DNA of 58,866 nt from Clostridia bacterium (GTDB taxonomy: Bacteria; Bacillota; Clostridia; Christensenellales; Borkfalkiaceae): the NCBI GenBank assembly GCA_017621735.1, contig JAGASM010000005.1, positions 1-58,866 on the forward strand, given 5' to 3'. Of this stretch, positions 34,747-42,800 are shown piece after piece (within the stretch, counting starts at the first letter, position 1; each line of letters begins with the position of its first letter). The notes beneath the pieces are model-generated. The model was not told the origin of the DNA, searched no databases, and was given only the letters and a program-made list of their open reading frames with translations. Made by a program: the position numbers and the translations under genes.

Positions 34747-35622
34747 ATGAGCGTTTTATTATGCGACTCTAACTGTGAACTTTGGTATGAGCGAGCGGAA
34801 GAACTCCGCCTTGATTATATTTCCATGCCCTACTACTTGGAGGGGGAGGTTTGCTATTACGATTTAGGAAAGAATACGGACTTCCGTAAGTTTTACGACG
34901 CCGTTCGCGCGGGGGCGATTCCCAAGACGCAGGCGTTGAATCCCGAAGAGTATAAAGAAATTTTAACCCCCTATTTTGAACGGGGAGAGGACGTTTTGTA
35001 CGTCAGTTTTTCGCATAAGATGAGCGGGACGTTCCAGTCCCTTCAAATCGCGTTGAACGAACTCAAAGAGCGGTATCCCGACCGTAAGTGTACGGTATTC
35101 AACACGAATAGCATATCCGCAGGCGCGGCGCTCCAAGTGGAACAGGCGGCGCGCTTAAAAAGTCAGGGCGCAACGGATGAGGAAATCGTCGCCTATTTGA
35201 CGGAGTTTACCAACCAAACGACGCTTTGTTTCGTCGTGGACGATTTGATGCACTTAAAGCGCGGCGGGCGTCTTTCTTCGGCGGCGGCGGTTGCGGGGAC
35301 GATTCTCGCATTAAAGCCCATTTTGACGACGGACGCGGAAGGCGGGCTTTGCGTTTTAACCAAAATCAGCGGAAAGAAAAAGGCGCTTACGACGCTTGCA
35401 AATAAGGTTATCGACGAATTGACGGACGAAACGTGCACGGTGTTCGTCATCGACGCAGATGCGAAAGAAGACGGGGACAGAGTGCGCGATCTCATTTTAC
35501 AAAAGCGCCCGAATGCAAAAATTTTCCGTCAGCCGATCGGGCCCGTAGTGGGATCTCATTGCGGACCGGGAACGGTAGGCGTCGCGTATGCTTCCGCAAG
35601 CCGTCCTATTCCTCTGAAATAA
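34747..35622 (+). CDS. DegV family fatty-acid-binding protein
   Basis: A 291-residue DegV protein. Family members bind a fatty acid (FakB role) and hand it to a kinase for phospholipid synthesis. Visible features are SFSHKMSGTFQSLQIA near residue 92, NTNSISAGAALQVEQAA near 120, LKRGGRLS near 175 and the C-terminal SHCGPGTVGVAY. The start follows AGAAGAGG. Its partner kinase FakA is not in the window. The 3' end of the gene and its terminator are duplicated downstream. Confidence 0.9.
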   Translation: MSVLLCDSNCELWYERAEELRLDYISMPYYLEGEVCYYDLGKNTDFRKFYDAVRAGAIPKTQALNPEEYKEILTPYFERGEDVLYVSFSHKMSGTFQSLQIALNELKERYPDRKCTVFNTNSISAGAALQVEQAARLKSQGATDEEIVAYLTEFTNQTTLCFVVDDLMHLKRGGRLSSAAAVAGTILALKPILTTDAEGGLCVLTKISGKKKALTTLANKVIDELTDETCTVFVIDADAKEDGDRVRDLILQKRPNAKIFRQPIGPVVGSHCGPGTVGVAYASASRPIPLK

Positions 35623-35800
35623 ACAAAAAAGGCGCGTTGAGCACCTTTATCCCTACGGATAGGAAAGAACTTTTGCTGGGGTTTTTATGCAACGAAGGGG
35701 AATGTTTTGCAAAAAACGCCCTATCTCCTTAAAATAAACAAGAAAAGGCGCTTAATGCGTCTTTTTTTATACAGTAAAGAAATTTCGCGTGGGGGCTTTC
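35603..35800. repeat. Diverged tandem duplication of the degV 3' end
   Basis: The segment from 35603 (cctattcctctgaaataaac, the last degV codons and stop) recurs from 35718 with a 115-bp offset (cctatctccttaaaataaac). Both are followed by an AAAAGGCGC stem-loop; the second, aaaaggcgcttaatgcgtcttttttt, is a better terminator. The rest of the unit (aaagaa.ttt.gc, atgcaa, ttgcaaaaaa) is recognisable but diverged. Confidence 0.75.
35743..35768 (+). terminator. Terminator before tmk
   Basis: AAAGGCGC and GCGTCTTT form a short stem around TTAAT, followed by a run of seven T. A weaker copy of the same element follows the degV stop at about 35625. Confidence 0.65.
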
Positions 35801-35852
35801 CGCATGCAAAATGCTAAAATTGCAAAAAAGGGAAACGCACGTCCCCCCGCCC

Positions 35853-35881
35853 TTGACAACGGCAGTTCAGTTTGTTATAAT
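35853..35881 (+). promoter_or_regulatory. tmk promoter, nearly leaderless
   Basis: TTGACA (35853-35858), 17 bp, TATAAT (35876-35881). The tmk ATG at 35891 is only 9 nt after the -10 box, and there is no Shine-Dalgarno site. Confidence 0.8.
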
Positions 35882-35890
35882 AAAAACGTT

Positions 35891-36514
35891 ATGGAAAAGG
35901 GAAAATTTATCGTTTTCGAGGGCATTGACGGAAGCGGAAAAAGTACGCAAATCAAACTGCTCGCACAATACTTGACGGAAAAGGGAATCGACTGCGAAAC
36001 GACGTTCGAACCAACCGATTCGCCGTTTGGAAAATTGCTCCGTTCTTGCTTAAAAGGGGAACTCGACACAGACGAAAGGGCGATTGCCGCGAGTTTTGCT
36101 GCGGATCGGCTCGATCATATTTTTAATCCCGTTTACGGTTTGAAGAAAAAACTCGACGAGGGAAAGACGATCCTTTGCGATAGATATTATTTTTCTTCGC
36201 TTGCTTACAACGGCGGGTTTGTTTCTCCCGAATGGGTGGTCGAATTAAACCGCGTGGCGATGCAAGAGTTGCGCGCCGATCTGACCGTTTATATCGATTT
36301 GACGGCGGAAGCGAGCATGAAGCGGGTGAGTAAGCGCACAGAAACGGAGCGGTACGAAACGTTGGAGCGCCAAACGGCGATCCGCGAACGGTATTTTTCG
36401 CTCTTTCACCGTTTTTCCAAAGAGGAAAACGTCGTCATCGTTGAGAGCGCGGAAGAAAAAAATACGACGCAAGTGAACATTCGCAAAGCGGTAGATCGCT
36501 TATTTGGATTTTGA
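35891..36514 (+). CDS. tmk: Thymidylate kinase
   Basis: A 207-residue nucleoside monophosphate kinase phosphorylating dTMP to dTDP. The P-loop is FEGIDGSGKSTQ, the DR(Y) motif is CDRYYFSSLAYNG, and the lid region has the arginine-rich RVSKRTETERYE. The start at 35891 was chosen from the promoter position and family alignment; the open frame extends upstream through the promoter. It begins the tmk-rimM-trmD-rbgA-rnhB-yraN cluster, with rimM starting one base after its stop. Confidence 0.95.
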   Translation: MEKGKFIVFEGIDGSGKSTQIKLLAQYLTEKGIDCETTFEPTDSPFGKLLRSCLKGELDTDERAIAASFAADRLDHIFNPVYGLKKKLDEGKTILCDRYYFSSLAYNGGFVSPEWVVELNRVAMQELRADLTVYIDLTAEASMKRVSKRTETERYETLERQTAIRERYFSLFHRFSKEENVVIVESAEEKNTTQVNIRKAVDRLFGF

Positions 36515-36515
36515 T

Positions 36516-37016
36516 ATGGAAAAGAGTTTGACTGTAGGAGAAATTGTAAAACCGCAAGGCATTCGCGGAGAGGTAAAGGTGCGCCCTTTTACCGATACTG
36601 CGGAGGATTTTCGTCAATTTAAGCGGGTATATCTCGACGGGGAAGAACATAAGGTGCTCTCCGTGCGCATCGGCGAAGGCGCCGTCTATTTAGGGCTGCG
36701 CGGCGTGCCCGACCGTAACGCGGCGGAACTTTTGCGAGGTAAGGCGGTCGTCGTCATGCGCGAGGACGTTCCGGAGCCTCCGCACGGCACGTACTACATC
36801 GTCGATCTTCTCGGAAGCGATATCGTAACGGAAACGGGAGAAGTTTTGGGGACGCTTGTCGACGTCCGCCAAGCGGCGACGGATATTTATACGGTCAAAA
36901 TGGGAGAAAAAGAGGTGCTCTTTCCCGTTGCCAAGGGCGTCGTTACCGCGGTGTCCGTAGAGGAAAAGAAGATTACCGTCGATAAAAAACGGTTTTTGGA
37001 AGTCGCCGTTTTATAA
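36516..37016 (+). CDS. rimM: 16S rRNA processing protein RimM
   Basis: A 166-residue ribosome maturation factor that binds S19 and assists 30S head assembly. The N-terminal domain starts VGEIVKPQGIRGEVKVRPF, and a C-terminal PRC-barrel has PHGTYYIVDLLG through VLFPVAKGVV. The start follows the tmk stop by one base and has no clear ribosome site, so it probably relies on coupling. In most Bacillota it follows rpsP and a KH-domain gene, which are missing here. Confidence 0.94.
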   Translation: MEKSLTVGEIVKPQGIRGEVKVRPFTDTAEDFRQFKRVYLDGEEHKVLSVRIGEGAVYLGLRGVPDRNAAELLRGKAVVVMREDVPEPPHGTYYIVDLLGSDIVTETGEVLGTLVDVRQAATDIYTVKMGEKEVLFPVAKGVVTAVSVEEKKITVDKKRFLEVAVL

Positions 37017-37030
37017 AGAAGGAAACAACT

Positions 37031-37699
37031 ATGAAAATTACCGTTTTAACCCTCTTCCCCGAAATGTTTGGTGCGCTTTCGGCGAGTATCCTCGGCCGTG
37101 CGCAAAAGGAAGGAAAGGTGCAGTTTGACGTTGTCAACTTGCGCGATTATACGGAAGATAAGCACTTGAAGTGCGACGACTATCCCTTTGGCGGCGGCGC
37201 GGGAATGGTGATGATGGCGCAACCGATCGGCAGCGCAATCGAGGCGCTTGATCCCGAACACAAAGCAAGGAGGATTTTCCTTTCTCCGCGCGGAGAAGTT
37301 TTTCGCCAGCAAAAGGTCTTTGAACTCGTCGAAGAGGAGCATATCATTTTACTTTGCGGGCATTACGAAGGCGTGGACCAACGCGCGATCGACTTGTTTA
37401 TCGACGAAGAACTTTCGATCGGCGATTACGTTTTAACGGGGGGTGAACTCCCCGCCATGGTGGTAATGGACGCCGTATCCCGTTACGTGGAAGGGGTGCT
37501 TTCGCCCGAATCGCTCGTGCAAGAGAGTTTTTCGGAAAATTTGCTGGAATACCCTCATTATACGCGTCCTGTGGAATATCGCGGGCTGAAGGTGCCCGAC
37601 GTTCTTCGTAGCGGAAACCATGCCGCAATCGACGGTTGGCGGAGAGAGCAGTCGGAGGCAATTACCAAAAAAATGCGCCCCGACTTATTGAAAGATTGA
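37031..37699 (+). CDS. trmD: tRNA (guanine37-N1)-methyltransferase
   Basis: A 222-residue SPOUT enzyme that methylates G37 of tRNAs to prevent frameshifting. The knot signature CGHYEGVDQR and IGDYVLTGGELPAM, plus DDYPFGGGAGMVM near residue 50, identify it. GAAGGAAA precedes the ATG. About 65 nt of its 3' end recur 128 bp downstream as part of a tandem duplication. Confidence 0.97.
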   Translation: MKITVLTLFPEMFGALSASILGRAQKEGKVQFDVVNLRDYTEDKHLKCDDYPFGGGAGMVMMAQPIGSAIEALDPEHKARRIFLSPRGEVFRQQKVFELVEEEHIILLCGHYEGVDQRAIDLFIDEELSIGDYVLTGGELPAMVVMDAVSRYVEGVLSPESLVQESFSENLLEYPHYTRPVEYRGLKVPDVLRSGNHAAIDGWRREQSEAITKKMRPDLLKD

Positions 37700-37876
37700 C
37701 AAAAAAGGCGGTGCGGTAAATTTCCGCGCGTGTGGCAAAAGCCGAGCGGATTGTTCGGACGGGTTAGCGGAGAGAGTAGTCGGAGGCAATTACCAAAAAA
37801 ATGCGCCCCGATTGATTGAAAGATTGAAAAAAGGCAGCGCGGTAAAGTTCCGCGCGCGTGGAAAGAGTGGAGCGGT
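37634..37876. repeat. Tandem duplication of the trmD 3' end (128-bp unit)
   Basis: The segment ggttggcggagagagcagtc, which begins in the last trmD codons, recurs at 37762 as ggttagcggagagagtagtc, offset 128 bp. Similarity continues through attaccaaaaaaatgcgccc, the stop region ttgaaagattga, and the following ggtgcggtaaatttccgcg (copy: gcgcggtaaagttccgcg). Two copies fill the spacer before rbgA, where rplS normally lies. Confidence 0.92.
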
Positions 37877-37904
37877 TACGCCCTAACTGATTGAAAGATT
37901 GATT

Positions 37905-38762
37905 ATGAAAACGATACAATGGTTTCCCGGGCACATGGCAAAAGCCATGCGCATGATGGAAGAAAATTTATCCCTTGTCGATGCGGTCGTATTTGTATTA
38001 GACGCCCGCGCGCCTGCGGCGACGTTCAACCGCAAATTGCGCGACATGGTAGGGCAAAAGCCCGTATTATACGTGCTCAACAAGACGGATCTTTCCGACG
38101 GCGGAGCAGATGCAATCGTATCCGCAATGAAGGGGAAAGGGTGTTCCGTATTAAAGGTGAGCGCGTCCTCTCCCGCTTGTGCGCGTCCGATTGCACAGGC
38201 GATGAACGGGCTCGTCAAAGAAAAACTGCAACGCATGGCGGAAAAGGGACAAACAAAGCCCCTTCGCTTTTTGATTGCAGGCGTTCCCAACACGGGAAAG
38301 AGCACCCTCATCAACCTGTTGAGCGGATCAAAACGCGCGGTTACGGGGGACAAGGCGGGGGTTACCCGTCAAAAACAGTGGGTACGTTGCGGTTCGTTTG
38401 AACTCATGGATACCCCGGGGACGATGCCTCCTTCCTTTGACAACCAACAACTTGCCCGCCGTCTTGCATTTATCGGCAGTATCAACGACGATATTTTGGA
38501 AACGGACGAAATTGCACTCGGACTTTTAGAGGAGATGAGCGGGAAATATCTTCATCAACTCAACGAGCGCTATCGCATTACGGGGGGAACGCCGCTTGAA
38601 ATGCTGGATGCCGTATGCTTGCGCCGTGGGTTCGTTATGCGCGGGAACGACTTCGATTACGATCGGGGTGCAAACGCGCTCATCGACGATTTCCGAAAGG
38701 GAAGAATCGGAAAGGTCTGTTTTGACAGCGTAGAAGACGCCGAAACAGTCGGGCTCATATGA
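37905..38762 (+). CDS. rbgA: Ribosome biogenesis GTPase RbgA (YlqF)
   Basis: A 285-residue circularly permuted GTPase needed for late 50S assembly. Motif order G4 (NKTD, near residue 60), G1 (GVPNTGKSTLINLL, near 127) and G3 (DTPG, near 173) shows the permutation; the N-terminal IQWFPGHMAKAMR is diagnostic. The ATG at 37905 has only a weak GAAAG upstream, within the duplicated sequence. In many Bacillota rplS lies just before it; here it is replaced by a repeat. Confidence 0.95.
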   Translation: MKTIQWFPGHMAKAMRMMEENLSLVDAVVFVLDARAPAATFNRKLRDMVGQKPVLYVLNKTDLSDGGADAIVSAMKGKGCSVLKVSASSPACARPIAQAMNGLVKEKLQRMAEKGQTKPLRFLIAGVPNTGKSTLINLLSGSKRAVTGDKAGVTRQKQWVRCGSFELMDTPGTMPPSFDNQQLARRLAFIGSINDDILETDEIALGLLEEMSGKYLHQLNERYRITGGTPLEMLDAVCLRRGFVMRGNDFDYDRGANALIDDFRKGRIGKVCFDSVEDAETVGLI

Positions 38763-38769
38763 GGAAAGT

Positions 38770-39405
38770 ATGGATCGTACGGATATCGAAAGAGAATACT
38801 TCGCAAAAGGCTATACGGCGGTCGCGGGGGTTGACGAAGTAGGGAGAGGCCCGCTCGCAGGCCCTGTCGTTTGCGCCGCGGTCATTCTTCCCGTCGAGGA
38901 AGAAAAGCAAATCGAAGGGATTAACGACAGTAAAAAATTATCCGCCAAAAAGCGGGAACGGTTGGCGCAACGCATTCGCGAGGTCGCGCTTGCCTACTGT
39001 ATTGTAGAAGTGGACGAAGGAACGATCGACGAGATCAACATTTTACAAGCGACGCGGCTCGGCATGAAACGCGCCGTGGAAGGATTGTCCATTTCTCCCG
39101 ACATGGTATTGACGGACGGGAACATGACCTTGGACGTCGCGTTTGAGCAAAAGAGTATCGTCAAGGGGGATGCTCTCGTTTGTAGCATCGGTGCGGCGAG
39201 CATTTTGGCAAAGACGTATCGGGACGCGTTGATGGCGGAGTATGCCAAAAAATATCCACAATACGGATTTGAGCGCAACGCGGGGTATGGAACGGCGGAA
39301 CATATTCGCGCCATTAGGGAGAACGGATTATGCGAAATTCACCGAAAGACCTTCGCGCAAAAATTTTCGGGAAACGCGGAGAGCAACTTGCCTGTACATA
39401 CTTAA
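38770..39405 (+). CDS. rnhB: Ribonuclease HII
   Basis: A 211-residue nuclease cutting RNA in RNA-DNA hybrids and at single ribonucleotides. The catalytic carboxylates appear in AGVDEVGRGPLAGPV (Asp-Glu), LTDGN and SILAKTYRDALM. GAGGAAAG precedes the start, 7 nt after rbgA. Its last 76 nt overlap the yraN start. Confidence 0.95.
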   Translation: MDRTDIEREYFAKGYTAVAGVDEVGRGPLAGPVVCAAVILPVEEEKQIEGINDSKKLSAKKRERLAQRIREVALAYCIVEVDEGTIDEINILQATRLGMKRAVEGLSISPDMVLTDGNMTLDVAFEQKSIVKGDALVCSIGAASILAKTYRDALMAEYAKKYPQYGFERNAGYGTAEHIRAIRENGLCEIHRKTFAQKFSGNAESNLPVHT

Positions 39406-39689
39406 AAAAGCGCGGATACCGTATTTTGGAGCGTAACTACAAAACGGACGTCGGCGAGGCGGACATCATCGCCTATAAAGACGGCATTTACGCGTTTGTC
39501 GAAGTCAAGGCGCGTGCTTCCGACGCGTACGGACTTCCGTCCGAGGCGGTAACCAAAGAAAAGCAAAGAAAATACCGTAGGATTGCACAACTGTATTGCG
39601 TGCAATGCGGGCAAGAACTTCCCATTCGGTTTGACGTTGCAAGTTATTTGGACGGGGAGATCGATTATATCGAAAACGCATTTTATTGA
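39330..39689 (+). CDS. yraN: UPF0102 family protein YraN
   Basis: A 119-residue protein of the endonuclease-like UPF0102 family. The restriction-fold core is GEQLACTYLKKRGYRILERN, then DVGEADIIA and FVEVKAR, giving a D-x(n)-E-x-K site. Function is unproven, though the gene almost always follows rnhB. Its start at 39330 follows AGGGAGAA and overlaps rnhB by 76 nt, an unusually long overlap. Confidence 0.9.
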   Translation: MRNSPKDLRAKIFGKRGEQLACTYLKKRGYRILERNYKTDVGEADIIAYKDGIYAFVEVKARASDAYGLPSEAVTKEKQRKYRRIAQLYCVQCGQELPIRFDVASYLDGEIDYIENAFY

Positions 39690-39690
39690 A

Positions 39691-39715
39691 GGGGGACGGG
39701 TCGTCCCCCCGTTTT
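39691..39715 (+). terminator. Terminator after yraN
   Basis: GGGGGAC (39691-39697) pairs with GTCCCCC (39703-39709), followed by CGTTTTC, two nt after the yraN stop. Confidence 0.8.
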
Positions 39716-39785
39716 CTATCAAGTAAATTCTTCTGTAAAAACGCATGCCCCGTCTGGTACTTTGCAAAAAATTTTTACGCGAATC

Positions 39786-39814
39786 TTGCAAAGACTGGGA
39801 AAAGATGGTATAAT
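39786..39814 (+). promoter_or_regulatory. Promoter of the DUF4011 helicase gene
   Basis: TTGCAA (39786-39791), 17 bp, TATAAT (39809-39814). The giant gene therefore has its own transcription unit, separate from the upstream housekeeping cluster. Confidence 0.78.
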
Positions 39815-39889
39815 ACCCTTTGAAACGGGAAAAACAAACGCGTGCGCGCGAATGATGCGCGTGAAGCGCAAATGGCAAGCGGAGGAAGT

Positions 39890-42800
39890 ATGGCAAGCAA
39901 TAAAATAAAAAACATCTTAAAAGAAACGCTGACCGTAACGGCGGAATTTCCCTCGTTCGTGGGGTATGCCGATTATTTTTTGCAGACGCCCGTATCCGTC
40001 CACGTGCATAACGGCTATTCGGAGGCGGTATCCGTTACGGTAAAAATTGAAAGTGCGGACGGCGTCGTCGTTCCCTTTGAAGAAAAGGTGGAGGTGCCCT
40101 TTGAAAGTGCGGTGCAACTCAAACCATCCGCCCTCTTTTCGCCTTTGTATTTTGCGGAAAACGACGAGTTGCGTCCTTGCGAAATTACCGTAACGGCAAG
40201 TGTAGACGGCGCGGAAATTTGTCGGGAAACGGCGAGCGTCGTTGCGCTTCCCTTCGATTGGTGGACGGGAACGGTTGGAAACGCAGAACGGTTGACGGCG
40301 TTTATCCGCCCGCGCCTTGCCGACTGTATGCAGATATTAAACGACGTAGCGGCACAGTTGAAAAAGTGGAAAATCGATCCTGATTTTTACGGATATACGG
40401 GTGCAAATAAAAACGTCGTTCGTCAAACGGTTGCGGCGACGTTCGCCTCCATCAAAAAGTTTTCTTTGCAAAAGACGGTCGAAACGGACTTAACTGCGCC
40501 CTTGCAAGCGGGGGCTACGGCGCTCTTAAAAGAGAGGCGCGCGTCCGCCCTGCAACTTGCGCTTTTTTCGGCGGCGTGTTTGGAAGCGGCAAGGTTGCAC
40601 CCCGTGCTCGCCGTCGGGCAAAGGGGGATTGCCGTCGGCGCTTGGCTTTACGACAGTTGTTTTTTGGAAACGGTAACGGACGATTGCGAACTCATTGAAA
40701 AATACGTATCGGACGGGATCAACAATTTGAGTTTCTTCGACGTAGAAGATTTATTTGCGTCGCAAAACTGCTCGTTTACCATTTCGGAAGGGCATTTCAA
40801 AAAGAATTTAGAGGGCGGGCGCTACGAATATTTCGTCGACGTACGCCGTTGCAGAATCGGGGACGTCGCATCCCTTCCCGTTCGCGGGAGAGGACTGCAC
40901 GGGTACGAACTCGTCAAAGAGGCGGATTTGTCCGACGAGCGCGCCCCCGCGCCCCTTCCCGTGTTCAAAAAATTGCAACTTGAAGGGAAACAGCCGAAGA
41001 ACAAGCAATGGGAGCGCCGTTTGCTCGATTTGACGACGAAAAACGCGTTGCTCCATTTTACGGGGAAAAACGCACTCCACTTTCAAACGACGGACGGCGA
41101 CCGCCTCTACGCCGCTTTGACGGAAAAGGGCGAATTGCGCCTCCGTGCGAGCGGAGAGGGAGGCGAAACGTTCGGCGCGGGCGACGGTCTTACGGACGGC
41201 AAGCGCGAACTTTTGATTCTCGAACAAAACAGAGGGATCGCGCGCGTTTATTCGGACGGAAAAACGCTCTCGGAGAGTGCGGCGCGGCTCATTCGCAAAA
41301 ATCGCGAAGCGGACGAAGAAACGGGGGCGAAAATTTTGTATCTCGCATTCTCCTTCCTTCGTTATACGGAAAAGACAAGCGGGACGCCCAAATACGCACC
41401 GCTCGTGCTTGCGCCCGTCGGCATCAAGCGCGCAAAGGGGAACGAGGATTTTTCCGTTACGGCAACGGAAGGGGAATACTTCGTCAATACGACGCTCCTT
41501 GAATATCTCAAACAGGAATTTAACATCGACGTTCGCGGCTTGGGGGGCGACGTTTCTTCCCTCAAACTTTCCGAAATCGCCGCCATGGTGCGGGCGGAAA
41601 CGTCGAATATGAAGGGGTGGGACGTTCTTTCGGACGTATATCTTTCCGCTTTTTCCTTCCAACGGTATTTGATGTGGAACGATATGCGCAAGCATATCGG
41701 CGAATTTAAGAAAAACGCGCTCGTTTCGGCACTTTTGAACAACCGCGCCGAACGGATCGCAACGGAGTGTGCGGAAGAGGACGACGGACTCCCTACGGAA
41801 ACGCTGACGCCTTTACCCGCGGACAGCTCGCAGTATGCGGCGATCTCCCTTTCGCGGACGGGGGCGGGGTTTGTTTTGCACGGGCCTCCCGGTACGGGGA
41901 AAAGCCAAACGATTACAAACATCATCGCAAACGCCCTCAACGACGGGAAGCGGGTGCTCTTTGTCGCGGAGAAAAAAGCGGCGCTCGACGTCGTGAAAAA
42001 GCGCTTGGACGGGATCGGCATCGGAGAATTTTGCTTGGAGTTGCACTCGAACAAGGCGGGAAAGTCGGACGTTTTGAAACGGCTTGAAGATACCCTTTCT
42101 CTCACTTGTGAAGACGAAGAAGGGGGGTATTTTGAACGCGCGGAAGGGATCGTCGCATTGCGCGATCATTTGAAAGCGCCGATGCTTGCCCTGCATAAAA
42201 AGCGTAGGCTCGGAATTTCCGTCTACCAAGCGATTTTGTACTATCTCAAAAACAAAAACGCACCCGATATTCTCGACATTGAAAGTTCGTTTTACGATTC
42301 GTTGACCGAAAAGCGGTTGGAAGAATGCAAACAAATGATTCTTTCCGCCGCGGCGGCGGCAAAAGAGTGCGGCGGCGTGAGCAACTCTCCGTTTGAAAAC
42401 GTCAATCTCACCGAATACAGTCAAGAAGTACGCGATACCGTTTACTGCGCGTGCGAGGTCGTTTTGACGGAAATCAGACACTTAAAGGCGTATCTTGCCC
42501 TGCTCCTCGAATTTTACCGCCAAAAGGTAAGCACGTTGACGCAAAAGAAGTTACTGCTCCTCTCGTCTATTGCAAAGTCCCTTTCCGAAGGAAAATACAA
42601 CAAATATTTTGCAAAGGAAAACGAGCAAGAATTTTTCCTCTTCTTTAACGCAAACCGCCGTTTGGACGATTGTTTACGTTACTACTATCAGCATTTTAAG
42701 ACGCTCGTCGATCCGGGGAAAGACCTTTCCGCGCTCAAAGCGTTTTGCGAAAAGGGAGGCGATTACCGCCTCGACAAAGCGGCGTATTCCACCTATAAAA

